Below, one piece after another: positions 1 to 8,624 of a stretch of 37,295 nt of DNA. This DNA is from an uncultured Pseudomonadota bacterium (GTDB taxonomy: Bacteria > Pseudomonadota > Gammaproteobacteria > Methylococcales > Methylomonadaceae), in assembly GCA_903848905.1 (NCBI GenBank), contig CAINHP010000221.1:1-37295 (forward strand), given 5' to 3'. Positions within the stretch are counted from its first letter, which is position 1. Each line of letters opens with the position of its first letter. The notes beneath the pieces were generated by a model, which made no database searches, had not been told where the DNA came from, and saw only the letters and a list, made by a program, of their open reading frames with translations. A program made the translations under genes and the position numbers.

Positions 1-67
1 AATCTTTTCGCCCATGAATATCAAACCATGCGAGCAACTGTTTCGCAAAATCAAACGTGTCATCCAT
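1..67 (-). CDS. mutY: Adenine DNA glycosylase MutY, 5-prime fragment cut by the window edge
   Basis: Reading the minus strand from an ATG at 67-65 gives 22 residues before the window ends. They include LLAWFDIHGRKD, which matches the start of MutY, where a conserved W-[FY]-D-x-x-GR-[KN]-x-LPW segment opens the helix-hairpin-helix glycosylase domain. MutY removes adenine mispaired with 8-oxoguanine in base excision repair. The ATG shares its first base with the glyS stop codon (TAATG), which suggests translational coupling and co-transcription with glyQ-glyS. Only the extreme N-terminus is visible, so the catalytic residues and the iron-sulfur cluster cannot be checked. The call rests on a short but distinctive motif. 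Confidence 0.72.
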   Translation of the reverse strand, partial: MDDTFDFAKQLLAWFDIHGRKD

Positions 68-2133
68 TACGCTTGTAATTTAGAAATATCAGCGCACTCT
101 AAAAATTGTTTCGACAATAAATTCAACAATGCAAGACGATTTCCACGTAAGGTTAAATCATCACAATTCACCATCACACCATCGAAAAACGCATCGACAG
201 GTTCTTTCAATTCAGCCAGTCGCGCTAAAGCGGCTGGATAATTGCGAGTTTCAAGCAATGGCGCAATATCTTTTGCTGATTGGTTCGCTAATTCAAGCAA
301 AGCAATTTCAACCGGTTCAACCAAATTGCCCACTGTTTGCGATGCGGGCGAGTCCGATTTTTTCAAAATGTTTAAAATACGTTTATTAGCCGCCGCTAAA
401 CTTTCCGCTTCTGGTAATTGTCTAAACGCTTTTACCGCTTGCAAACGCTGAATAAAATCAAACGGTTGTGTTGGATTAACCGCTAAAACAGCTTCAAATT
501 CATCAGCTGAAAAACCTTTATCAAGGCAATAGCCTTTTAAGCGCTCAAAAATAAAATCAGCGACTAATTTTTGCGTGGCAGCGTGATCAAAATCATGGGT
601 GAATAAGGTTGAGGCAACAGCAATTAACGCATGAATATCCAATTTTAACTCATGCTCAATCAAAATACGCAAAACACCCAATGCCGCGCGACGGAGCGCA
701 TAAGGATCTTTATCGCCCGTTGGAATTAACCCAGCGCTAAAAATCCCTACTAACGTGTCAATTTTTTCTGCAAGTGCAACGACGCAACCTAATTCATTGC
801 TCGGTGTTGCGCCACCGGCTTGTTTTGGCAAATAATGCTCTTCAATGGCCTTTGCAACTAGTGGATTTTCACCATCCGCGAGCGCGTAATAACGCCCCAT
901 AATGCCTTGTAAATTCCCAAACTCACCGACCATTTCGGTCATCAAATCATTTTTCGCTAAAAATGCCGCGCGTTTTGCTAACTCAACATCCCCGCCAATT
1001 TGCGATGCGATGGTTTCTGCAAGTTTTACCAAACGTGAAACCTTTTGCGCAACCGTTCCCAATTTTTCTTGAAACACAATCGTTTCTAAACGCGATGAAA
1101 AATCAGCAAGGGATTTTTTACGGTCTTGTTTCCAGAAAAATTCCGCATCCGATAAACGTGGCGTGACAACCCGCTCATTTCCATCTTGAATGGATTGGGG
1201 GCGTGTGCTTTGAATATTACTAAATGTAATAAAATATGGGCGCAAGGAACCATCTGTATTTTTGACGGGAAAATACTTTTGATTTTCCTGCATCGTAGTG
1301 ATTAACACTTCCGCTGGCAAAGCTAAAAAGCGCTCATCAAAATGGCCTGTAATGGGAACTGGTAATTCATTTAACGCGGCAATTTCTTCAAGTAAATCGT
1401 CATCAATATGTGCAATCCCTTGAACTGCTGATGCGGCTTTTTCTGCATCACTGCGAATCTGTGCTTGACGCACATTTAAATCCGCAATCACTTTGCCTTG
1501 TGACAATAATAAATCAGCATAATTTTCAGGTTTATCAATCACAATCGATTGCGGTGCGTGAAAACGATGACCACGAGTTTGATTACCGGTTTGCAAACCT
1601 AAAATTTCTGTTTCAACAATTTGCTCACCGTAAAGCAACACCGCCCAATGCACGGGACGCACGAATTCGATCGCAAAACTTCCCCAACGCATCCGTTTCG
1701 CAATCGGCAATAAACTAATACTTTTGCGAATAATATCGCCAATAAGCTGCTGCGTGGTTTGCCCTGCAATAGTTTGCGTACAAGCGAGCCATTCACCTTT
1801 ATCGGTTTTTAAGCGCTCAAGCTGGTCAAATTCAACACCGCAACTTTGCGCAAAGGCAAGCGCCGCTTTACTTGGGGTGCCGTCAGCTTGAAAGGCGCCT
1901 TGAATTGCTGGGCCGCGTTTTTGAACGGTTTTATCAATCTGCGCACCGGCCAAATTTTCAATAAAAACCGCAAGGCGTCGTGGCGCCGCATAACTTTTTA
2001 CTGATGAAAATGCCAGTTCAGCATCGTTTAAACCTTGCACGATGCCTGAAGTCAATGCATTGCTGAGTTTTACTAAGGTTTTAGGCGGCAATTCTTCGCA
2101 GCCGAGTTCAAATAATAAATGTTGTGTTGTCAT
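67..2133 (-). CDS. glyS: Glycyl-tRNA synthetase beta subunit
   Basis: This is the 688-residue beta chain of the bacterial alpha2-beta2 glycyl-tRNA synthetase; E. coli GlyS is 689 residues. The N-terminus ([13 protein letters not shown]) and internal stretches such as [12 protein letters not shown] and [15 protein letters not shown] are hallmark GlyS sequences. The beta subunit mainly recognises and binds tRNA-Gly, with an HD-like domain and a C-terminal anticodon-binding region, while GlyQ holds the aminoacylation site. The start overlaps the glyQ stop by an ATGA, and the stop overlaps the downstream mutY start by one base, so glyQ-glyS-mutY read as one coupled operon. Confidence 0.97.
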   Translation of the reverse strand: MTTQHLLFELGCEELPPKTLVKLSNALTSGIVQGLNDAELAFSSVKSYAAPRRLAVFIENLAGAQIDKTVQKRGPAIQGAFQADGTPSKAALAFAQSCGVEFDQLERLKTDKGEWLACTQTIAGQTTQQLIGDIIRKSISLLPIAKRMRWGSFAIEFVRPVHWAVLLYGEQIVETEILGLQTGNQTRGHRFHAPQSIVIDKPENYADLLLSQGKVIADLNVRQAQIRSDAEKAASAVQGIAHIDDDLLEEIAALNELPVPITGHFDERFLALPAEVLITTMQENQKYFPVKNTDGSLRPYFITFSNIQSTRPQSIQDGNERVVTPRLSDAEFFWKQDRKKSLADFSSRLETIVFQEKLGTVAQKVSRLVKLAETIASQIGGDVELAKRAAFLAKNDLMTEMVGEFGNLQGIMGRYYALADGENPLVAKAIEEHYLPKQAGGATPSNELGCVVALAEKIDTLVGIFSAGLIPTGDKDPYALRRAALGVLRILIEHELKLDIHALIAVASTLFTHDFDHAATQKLVADFIFERLKGYCLDKGFSADEFEAVLAVNPTQPFDFIQRLQAVKAFRQLPEAESLAAANKRILNILKKSDSPASQTVGNLVEPVEIALLELANQSAKDIAPLLETRNYPAALARLAELKEPVDAFFDGVMVNCDDLTLRGNRLALLNLLSKQFLECADISKLQA

Positions 2134-3050
2134 TCGTGTGCTCCTTGCGTGGTTAACATCGGAAATCCTAAGGTTTCACGTCTTGCATAATAGGCTTCTG
2201 CAACGGCTCGTGACAAGGTACGAACACGCAGAATATAGCGTTGACGCTCTGTCACGGAAATCGCATGACGCGCATCAAGTAAGTTAAACGTATGCGAGGC
2301 TTTAAGCACCATTTCATACGCAGGAAGCGGCAAATCAGCGGCAATTAATTTTTGGCATTCTTCTTCGTAGGTATTGAAGCACTCAAAGAGAAAATCCACT
2401 TTGGCATGGTCAAAATTGAACGCTGACATTTCGACTTCGTTTTGATGGAACACGTCACCATAAGTCACCACGCCATGCGGTGTCTGCGTCCACACTAAGT
2501 CATAAACGCTATTCACGCCCTGCAAATACATCGCAAGACGCTCTAAACCATAAGTAATTTCACCCGTAACAGGACGACATTCAAGGCCGCCTACTTGTTG
2601 AAAATAGGTAAATTGCGTGACTTCCATACCATTGAGCCACACTTCCCAGCCAAGTCCCCAAGCACCAAGCGTGGGAGATTCCCAATTATCTTCCACAAAA
2701 CGAATGTCATGCTCAAGCAAATCAAATCCTAAGCAGGTCAACGAACCGAGATATAAATCTTGAATATCCGCCGGTGAGGGTTTGAGCATCACTTGAAATT
2801 GATAGTAATGTTGCAAACGGTTTGGATTATCACCAAAACGTCCGTCAGTCGGACGACGTGACGGTTGCACATACGCCGCGCTCCAAGGCTCAGGTCCTAT
2901 TGCGCGAAGAAATGTGGCAGGATGAAATGTTCCTGCGCCAACTTCTAAGTCAAGTGGTTGAAGTAGTACACAGCCTTGCTGTGCCCAATACGTTTGCAGT
3001 GCTAAAATAAGCCCTTGGAAAGTAGTTACTTTTTGAATGGATGTTGACAC
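2130..3050 (-). CDS. glyQ: Glycyl-tRNA synthetase alpha subunit
   Basis: This is the class II catalytic subunit that activates glycine and charges tRNA-Gly together with GlyS. Diagnostic segments are [30 protein letters not shown] and [21 protein letters not shown] chose the GTG at 3050-3048, giving 306 residues (E. coli GlyQ has 303). The frame stays open upstream to a TTG/ATG near 3131-3128, but that would add a hydrophobic leader of about 27 residues foreign to the family. A TATAAT box at 3088-3093 lies inside the extension, so a transcript from it would exclude the longer form. The ribosome-binding site before the GTG is weak. The stop overlaps glyS by four bases. Confidence 0.93.
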   Translation of the reverse strand: MSTSIQKVTTFQGLILALQTYWAQQGCVLLQPLDLEVGAGTFHPATFLRAIGPEPWSAAYVQPSRRPTDGRFGDNPNRLQHYYQFQVMLKPSPADIQDLYLGSLTCLGFDLLEHDIRFVEDNWESPTLGAWGLGWEVWLNGMEVTQFTYFQQVGGLECRPVTGEITYGLERLAMYLQGVNSVYDLVWTQTPHGVVTYGDVFHQNEVEMSAFNFDHAKVDFLFECFNTYEEECQKLIAADLPLPAYEMVLKASHTFNLLDARHAISVTERQRYILRVRTLSRAVAEAYYARRETLGFPMLTTQGAHE

Positions 3051-3087
3051 AATATTGACCAAGTTAAACGATAAAAGAGATACGCAA

Positions 3088-3093
3088 ATTATA
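3088..3093 (-). promoter_or_regulatory. Candidate -10 box for glyQ-glyS-mutY
   Basis: A perfect TATAAT on the minus strand would start transcription near 3081, about 30 bases before the preferred GTG start of glyQ. No good -35 hexamer is visible at 17 bases spacing, so the call rests on the -10 match and its position in the divergent intergenic region. Confidence 0.45.
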
Positions 3094-3200
3094 ACGGAAA
3101 AATGCGCTTTATGGCGTCTCTCACTCATCAAAAGTCGCCTTTAAGCTTAAATACTTGTTAATTCACACCGTTATGGGCGACGCATTGGCTTTCAATCCGC

Positions 3201-3206
3201 TATAAT
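3201..3206 (+). promoter_or_regulatory. Candidate -10 box for the MHS-family transporter
   Basis: A perfect TATAAT on the plus strand would start transcription near 3213, about 25 bases before the ATG at 3238. The -35 region is weak. It lies back to back with the glyQ promoter, about 110 bases away, in the divergent gap. Confidence 0.45.
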
Positions 3207-3237
3207 TAGGTAATTGAAAGAATTCACAGGATTGATT

Positions 3238-4509
3238 ATGTCGCAAATGAAAAAAGTCGTTGCATCAACCATGCTTGGCAACGGACTGGAATGGTACGAT
3301 TATGCTCTTTACGGCACATTTACAGCGTTAATTAGTAAACATTTTTTCCCTGCAGGCGATGAAAATGTCGCATTAATTGCAACATTTGGTATTTTTGCCA
3401 TTGGTTTTTTAATGCGTCCGCTTGGCGCCATGTTATTTGGCTATATTGGCGATAAATATGGTCGAAAAAATGCGCTGTCACTCTCGATTTTAATGATGGC
3501 CATTCCAACTGCTTGCATTGGTTTGCTACCAACGTACTCGATGATTGGGATTTGGGCACCTATTCTTTTAACCGTCATTCGCTTGGTTCAAGGCGTGGCG
3601 ATTGGTGGCGAATTTGGTGGTTCCATTGTGTATTTGGTGGAACATGCGAAACCGACTAATAAAAATCGTGTTGGCAGTTTATCCATGTTAAGTATGCTTA
3701 TGGGTTTATTTTTTGGCACCATGATTTCTGCGCTGCTTGCCGAATTTATGCGTCCCGAAGATTTTGATACTTACGGCTGGCGAATCCCCTTTGTATTAGG
3801 TTTTTTTATTGGTCTTGTTGGACTTTATATTCGAACAAAACTGCAAGAAAGTCCCGTTTTTCTCGAAGCGCAAGAAGCTGGTCATGTTAGTGAGTCACCT
3901 ATTAGTGATACACTCAAAAATAATTATAAAGAAGTCTTTCTCGGCATTGGTTTATATATGGCGGTAACGATTCCGTTTTATATTCAAACCGTTTTCATGC
4001 CAAGCTTTATGGTCAAATTCATGCACTTTAGCAGTTCAGATTCACTTGAGATTTATTTGATTGTCTTAGGTGTTATGATGGTGATGGCTCCCATTTCAGC
4101 GACGCTTTGCGATACACACAACCGTGAGCGTTTGATGAAAATTGTCTGCGTCTGTTATTTATTGTTTGCCCTACCCTATGTTTATTTGCTTGATTACCAA
4201 ACTTTTACGTTTGCGCTGATTTCACAAGTTGTATTTGCTATGATTGTTTCGTTTTACATTGCGCCTATTCCCACATTAGTGACTGAAATTTTTCCCGCTC
4301 GCACACGCTACACGGGTATGTCGCTTGCGTGTAATTTAGCGGCGGCTATTTTTGGTGGTACATCGCCCATGCTTGTTACTGCATTGATTACCAAAACGGA
4401 TTCCCATTATCCTATTGGCATTTATGTCATGTTTGCAGCTGCTATTTCACTTTTCTGTGTCTTTGAAGTGAAACGTCGCCGCGATCAAAAACGTCTATTT
4501 TTGATCTAA
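3238..4509 (+). CDS. MFS transporter of the metabolite:H+ symporter family (ProP/KgtP-like)
   Basis: This is a 423-residue, 12-helix inner-membrane transporter. GNGLEWYDYALYG in helix 1, GDKYGRK in the loop between helices 2 and 3, and RLVQGVAIGGEFGGS in helix 4 place it in the metabolite:H+ symporter branch of MFS, which includes ProP (proline/betaine) and KgtP (2-oxoglutarate). The substrate cannot be read from sequence, and I see no long ProP-type C-terminal coiled coil. The ATG at 3238 is preceded by an ACAGG ribosome-binding site at 3226-3230 with seven-base spacing. An in-frame TTG at 3214 sits at the predicted transcription start and is less likely. tonB begins 34 bases after the stop. 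Confidence 0.88.
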   Translation: MSQMKKVVASTMLGNGLEWYDYALYGTFTALISKHFFPAGDENVALIATFGIFAIGFLMRPLGAMLFGYIGDKYGRKNALSLSILMMAIPTACIGLLPTYSMIGIWAPILLTVIRLVQGVAIGGEFGGSIVYLVEHAKPTNKNRVGSLSMLSMLMGLFFGTMISALLAEFMRPEDFDTYGWRIPFVLGFFIGLVGLYIRTKLQESPVFLEAQEAGHVSESPISDTLKNNYKEVFLGIGLYMAVTIPFYIQTVFMPSFMVKFMHFSSSDSLEIYLIVLGVMMVMAPISATLCDTHNRERLMKIVCVCYLLFALPYVYLLDYQTFTFALISQVVFAMIVSFYIAPIPTLVTEIFPARTRYTGMSLACNLAAAIFGGTSPMLVTALITKTDSHYPIGIYVMFAAAISLFCVFEVKRRRDQKRLFLI

Positions 4510-4543
4510 CATTCTCTCTAAACCATTATTATCTATTTCGGTC

Positions 4544-5305
4544 ATGACGACATTTTCGCCCCTTTTTGCTGCATCTCATTTACGTCAAAAAACGTTTAGC
4601 ATGAAAGTGCGCGGCTTATTTTTATTTTTAGTATTAGTAATGCATGTGAGCGTGGGCACATGGATTATCAATGCCACGCAGACACCTAAAAAAATTGCGC
4701 CTAAAGTCATTGAAGTGGTTATGCTTCCTCCAATCGAAAAACCAAAAGTTCTACCAGAAAAACCACCTGCACCACCAGTCGTTAAAAAAGAGCCTGTGAA
4801 ACCTGTTGTCAAACCGCCTGAACCATTAAAAAAAATCACGCCTCCCAAACCCGTCGCACAGCCCAAAATTTTGACTAGCGCGTCTGAAAATGCAGAAACC
4901 AGCATTCCAAAAGTTGACACGACATCGGTTCCCACACAAACGATGCCATCGTCTAATGTAACAAAATCAGTTTCAAAACCAGCTGAATTTGACACGCAAA
5001 GTACGGGTAATAGTTCAACGGGCGGTGACTGTGATAATTGTCAAAATATTGAACGCCGCCTAAAACGTAAAAATGAACGCTGGCGACTTGAAGGCGCAGT
5101 TACCTTCACGTTATCGATTAACGAAAAGGGTCAAGTAAACGATGTGAATGTTAAGAATACAGAACCCGATAATATATTTGATGCCGATTTGTTAGCAGAA
5201 ATAAAAGAAATTGTCATGGAAATGGAATTTACCCCTAAAATTGTTAACGATAAAGCTGTCGGTTTTAAAGGGACAAAAACATTTAAATTCCAAATTCAAA
5301 AATAA
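4544..5305 (+). CDS. tonB: TonB energy-transducing protein with a CxxC before the C-terminal domain
   Basis: At 253 residues this has the TonB architecture: a short cytoplasmic start, one membrane helix (about 22-42) with a histidine (H34) where TonB carries its functional TM histidine, a Pro/Lys-rich periplasmic linker (about 61-108), a Ser/Thr-rich spacer, and a C-terminal alpha/beta domain (about 180-253) of the form EGAVTFTLSINEKGQV. It would carry proton-motive energy from ExbB-ExbD to outer-membrane receptors. C163 and C166 (CDNC) lie just before the C-terminal domain, and a charged helix replaces the usual YP motif. exbB follows after 29 bases. The start codon lacks a clear ribosome-binding site; ATG 4601 is an alternative. 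Confidence 0.85.
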   Translation: MTTFSPLFAASHLRQKTFSMKVRGLFLFLVLVMHVSVGTWIINATQTPKKIAPKVIEVVMLPPIEKPKVLPEKPPAPPVVKKEPVKPVVKPPEPLKKITPPKPVAQPKILTSASENAETSIPKVDTTSVPTQTMPSSNVTKSVSKPAEFDTQSTGNSSTGGDCDNCQNIERRLKRKNERWRLEGAVTFTLSINEKGQVNDVNVKNTEPDNIFDADLLAEIKEIVMEMEFTPKIVNDKAVGFKGTKTFKFQIQK

Positions 5306-5334
5306 ATTAAGACACGCAAGAGGAAATATAAATA

Positions 5335-5994
5335 ATGTCTGATCAAATTACCCACTTTGTTATTGATGCAACGCTTTACACATTACTCATTTTTTCAGTA
5401 CTTAGCTGGACATTGATTTTTTTTAAAATTTGGCAGTTTATGTCAAATAATCGTCAAAACAGGGCTTTTAGCGACGTATTTTGGCAAGTAAAAGACCTTG
5501 AGCAAGCAAAAAAACTGCCTGAAACGATTTTCAAAGGCACACAAGCGCAACTCGCCTTAGAAGGTTTGCATTGGCTCGATGAATATGGTCGTCTGCACGA
5601 TAAAAATTTCAAATACAGTGGCAATCCTCAAGAATTGCTTCAGCACACGCTTGAAAAACAACTCCAGCACGAACAACACATGCTCGAAAGTGGCTTAACG
5701 CTACTCGCCAGTATTGGTAGCACAGCGCCTTTTGTAGGCTTATTTGGCACGGTTTTAGGAATTATGCACGCTATGCATGATATTACTGAAAGTGGTTCAA
5801 CAAGTTTAGATGTCGTAGCCGGGCCTATTGGTGATGCGCTGGTTGCTACGGCTATTGGTATTGCGGTAGCTGTTCCAGCGGTATTGGCCTATAACTTTTT
5901 TCTGCGTCGCGTGAAATTGCAACGCCAACAATTGGAGCAATTTGTCGCGCATTTTTTGCTTGTTGCCCTGCCTTCATCGCAACAAAATAAATAA
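5335..5994 (+). CDS. exbB: ExbB proton-channel subunit (MotA/TolQ/ExbB family)
   Basis: This 219-residue inner-membrane protein has three membrane segments. TM1 is near residues 15-35. The family hallmark LLASIGSTAPFVGLFGTVLGIM precedes TM2, and GPIGDALVATAIGIAVAVPAVLAYN forms TM3. With ExbD it makes the proton channel that drives TonB. TolQ is the alternative in this family, but adjacent tonB and exbD, with no tolA or tolB, favour ExbB. An AAGAGGAAA ribosome-binding site at 5318-5326 precedes the ATG. Confidence 0.92.
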   Translation: MSDQITHFVIDATLYTLLIFSVLSWTLIFFKIWQFMSNNRQNRAFSDVFWQVKDLEQAKKLPETIFKGTQAQLALEGLHWLDEYGRLHDKNFKYSGNPQELLQHTLEKQLQHEQHMLESGLTLLASIGSTAPFVGLFGTVLGIMHAMHDITESGSTSLDVVAGPIGDALVATAIGIAVAVPAVLAYNFFLRRVKLQRQQLEQFVAHFLLVALPSSQQNK

Positions 5995-6006
5995 AGGAGC
6001 TGAAAA

Positions 6007-6417
6007 ATGGCCTTTAAACCACAATCAGACGACGAAAGCGCAATGAGCGAAATTAACGTCACGCCCCTTGTGGATGTGATGTTGGTTTTAGTGATTATTT
6101 TACTTGTCACTGCGCCACTGCTTACCCAATCTGTTCAAGTCAAACTGCCTAAAACCACTCAAACCATTGCTGATACGCAAAAGCAACCATTGCAGCTAGG
6201 CATTGATGCGCAAGGCATGGTCACGTTAAATAAAGTTGCTCAAACCGATTTAGCGTTACAAGAAACCAATTTAAAAACTGAACTCACCAAAGATGCTGAA
6301 ATTGGTGTGCATTTATACGCAGATCAAGCGGTAGTGTATGGAAAAGTAGCAGAGGTGATGGCAATTGTTCAACACGCGGGCATTTCTAAAATTGCCTTCG
6401 TGACTGTGGAGCAATAA
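6007..6417 (+). CDS. exbD: ExbD proton-channel subunit
   Basis: This 136-residue protein has one N-terminal membrane helix and a periplasmic domain. MSEINVTPLVDVMLVLVIILLV is the family signature, and D23 corresponds to the proton-carrying aspartate of ExbD (D25 in E. coli). An AAAGGAG ribosome-binding site lies about eight bases before the ATG. The stop TAA shares one base with the apbE ATG (TAATG), so the two are translationally coupled. Confidence 0.93.
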   Translation: MAFKPQSDDESAMSEINVTPLVDVMLVLVIILLVTAPLLTQSVQVKLPKTTQTIADTQKQPLQLGIDAQGMVTLNKVAQTDLALQETNLKTELTKDAEIGVHLYADQAVVYGKVAEVMAIVQHAGISKIAFVTVEQ

Positions 6418-7448
6418 TGACACGCGCGTTTGTTTATCCCGTCCTCAGTGCGGCCTTTATTCTCACCTTAAACGGCTGTGAACCTGCTAAAACCGTACAA
6501 AAATTAGAAGGTTATACGCAAGGAACAACATATCACATGAGTTTTTGGTCAAGCAAAAATACGGTTGATTCTGTTGCACTTCAAAAGCAAGTCGATGAAG
6601 AACTGCAACGCCTTGATGTAGAGCTCTCCAATTACCGTGAGGATTCAGTGATTGAGAAATTTAACGCGCTAAACAGCACTGAGCCACAAATGCTTGGCGA
6701 TGAAGTTATCGCGTTAATACAAGCGGCAAAAGTGGCTAGCGAAGCAACGCAAGGTTGCTACGATTTAACCATTAAACCCTTATTTGATCTATGGGGTTTT
6801 AAAGGTGAATCACTCACGCAGCCCAGTCCTAGCAAATTAAAAACCGCTTTAAGCCAAGTCGGATTTAATCAAATAGACATTATTGACTCGACGCATTTGC
6901 GCAAAAAAAATCCAACACTCAAAATCGATTTATCGTCAGTGGGGCAAGGTTATAGCGTGTCACAAATTGCCGGCATTTTTAAAGCGCAAGATATTGATAA
7001 TTATTTAGTTGAAATCGGTGGTGAACTTCAAACGTTTGGAAAAAAACCAGATAATTCACCTTGGCGCGTGGCGCTGGAAAAACCATTATCCACTCAACGC
7101 AGTATGCACAAAATTATTACCATGAATCGCACAGAGCCTATGTCGGTCACGACGTCTGGCACGTATCATCATTTTTTTGATAAAGACGGAAAACGCTACA
7201 GCCACATTTTAGATGCCAAAACAGGCACGCCAATTACACATAACACGGTGTCTGTTTCTGTATTTGATGAAAATGCGACCCAAGCAGAGGTGTGGGATAC
7301 AGCACTTTTATGTTTAGGGCGTGAAGCAGGAATGGATGTGGCTAATAAAATGGGTATTGCTGCTTTATTTATTGAGCAAGAAGGTGATCATTTTACTGAA
7401 TTCAGCTCAACAGCGTTGACTGATTTGAAAACCGTTGTAATTGAATAA
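6417..7448 (+). CDS. apbE: FAD:protein FMN transferase, lipoprotein ApbE
   Basis: This 343-residue protein begins with a signal sequence ending in a lipobox (LNG-C21), so it is probably a periplasm-facing lipoprotein. ApbE moves FMN from FAD onto a Ser/Thr of target flavoproteins such as NqrC or RnfG, using Mg2+. Supporting motifs are EGYTQGTTYHM (31-41), DLSSVGQGYS (171-180), EIGGELQTFG (199-208), TSGTYHHFF (246-254) and HILDAKTGTP (263-272). One-base overlap with exbD puts it in the TonB operon. No flavinylation target is encoded nearby, so its substrate here is unknown. The stop abuts the convergent epmB stop with no terminator between them. Confidence 0.92.
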   Translation: MTRAFVYPVLSAAFILTLNGCEPAKTVQKLEGYTQGTTYHMSFWSSKNTVDSVALQKQVDEELQRLDVELSNYREDSVIEKFNALNSTEPQMLGDEVIALIQAAKVASEATQGCYDLTIKPLFDLWGFKGESLTQPSPSKLKTALSQVGFNQIDIIDSTHLRKKNPTLKIDLSSVGQGYSVSQIAGIFKAQDIDNYLVEIGGELQTFGKKPDNSPWRVALEKPLSTQRSMHKIITMNRTEPMSVTTSGTYHHFFDKDGKRYSHILDAKTGTPITHNTVSVSVFDENATQAEVWDTALLCLGREAGMDVANKMGIAALFIEQEGDHFTEFSSTALTDLKTVVIE

Positions 7449-8426
7449 TCATAAATTTTGTTTGGCAAGTGCGCCTGCTTGCTCTGTGACTAATTTGGGA
7501 ACAAGGTAACCGGGAAGTTGATTTTGCATGGCCTCAAATAATGCTAATGCGTCTGTTTTACTCACTTGAAAATGCCCTGTTCCATTCGCCTTATCTAAAA
7601 AATGCAAATAATACGGCAACACATCTATTTCAAATAATTTCTCACTCAATTCACAAAGCGCGGTGGCATTATCATTCACATCGCGCAGTAAAACGGACTG
7701 ATTGAGAAGTACCACGCCAGCAGAACGCAAACGAGCGCAAGCATTGGCGACGTCATCATCAATTTCATTGGCGTGATTGCAATGCACGACGACGATAATT
7801 TTTTTTGAGCAATGTTTAAATAGTGTCAATAAATCATCTGTTATTCGCGCAGGCAACACAATCGGCAAACGTGTGTGAATGCGAATACGTTTGAGTTTTT
7901 CAATAGTTGCCAGTGCGTCAATGAGTGACGTTAAACGTGCATCATTTAAAATCATCGGGTCGCCACCGCTTAAAATCACTTCTTCAATGCTACTATCGTT
8001 TCTAATTGCCTCGATAACGTCATTTTCTTGTTGTTTTGTAAGCTGCAAATCCGCATACGGAAAATTGCGTCGAAAACAATATCGGCAATGGATAGCGCAC
8101 GCACCCGTATTGATAAGCAATACGCGCCCATGATATTTATGAAGTAAACCCGTTTGTTTAAGTGAAGGTAAATCGCCGACAGGATCGTCACTGAAATCGG
8201 GATAAATTTTAAGTTCATCGGAAATAGGCAATATTTGCCGCAAAAGTGGGTCAGCAGGATTCCCTTTTTCCATCCGTGAGGCAAACGCAAGTGGGACACG
8301 CAGTGGAAATTGTGTTCGTGCATCTTGTGAAAGACGTAATTCACTTGGCGATAGTTGCAGATAATGACAGAGTTCATCAAAATTTGAGAATGCGCTTGCG
8401 AGTTGAGTTTGCCAATTTTGTGTCAT
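7449..8426 (-). CDS. epmB: EF-P (R)-beta-lysylation protein EpmB (radical SAM lysine 2,3-aminomutase)
   Basis: This 325-residue radical SAM enzyme carries the cluster motif CAIHCRYC (C110, C114, C117) followed by FRRNFPY, and the SGGDP motif at 153-157. Both are typical of the KamA/EpmB family. The short length, without the extended lysine aminomutase C-terminus, favours EpmB, which makes (R)-beta-lysine for EpmA to attach to elongation factor P. Neither efp nor epmA is in the window. It is transcribed away from the NSS transporter; the likely promoter is at 8478-8486. The start codon lacks a visible ribosome-binding site. Confidence 0.88.
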   Translation of the reverse strand: MTQNWQTQLASAFSNFDELCHYLQLSPSELRLSQDARTQFPLRVPLAFASRMEKGNPADPLLRQILPISDELKIYPDFSDDPVGDLPSLKQTGLLHKYHGRVLLINTGACAIHCRYCFRRNFPYADLQLTKQQENDVIEAIRNDSSIEEVILSGGDPMILNDARLTSLIDALATIEKLKRIRIHTRLPIVLPARITDDLLTLFKHCSKKIIVVVHCNHANEIDDDVANACARLRSAGVVLLNQSVLLRDVNDNATALCELSEKLFEIDVLPYYLHFLDKANGTGHFQVSKTDALALFEAMQNQLPGYLVPKLVTEQAGALAKQNL

Positions 8427-8477
8427 GGATAAGTGAAGTTTGAAGCGATTACTGCGCTGTTTTTGAGAAATTAGCCT

Positions 8478-8486
8478 ATCATACCA
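8478..8486 (-). promoter_or_regulatory. Extended -10 promoter for epmB
   Basis: The minus strand reads TGGTATGAT, an extended -10 element (TGn plus TATGAT). Transcription would start near 8471, giving a leader of about 45 bases before the epmB ATG. The -35 region is poor, as is common with extended -10 promoters. Confidence 0.42.
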
Positions 8487-8624
8487 AGTTTTTAACGCTT
8501 AAAATGCCCTGTTTGAATACAAGAAAGAGTCTGTACTTTGCATCCTCTCCGTGACATCTTGCCAAAAAAGCGATAAATTCATCACCTTATCTCAAATTAT
8601 CTCAATAAATCATGTGAGTTTTTT

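Noticed and set aside
4510-4543. Possible Fur box before tonB (CATTATTATCT)
   Set aside because: Only partial resemblance to the 19-bp Fur palindrome; too weak to claim.
4585-4995. 136-codon open frame antisense to tonB
   Set aside because: Low-complexity Gly/Thr product is the mirror of the Pro/Lys-rich TonB linker; tonB is the real gene.
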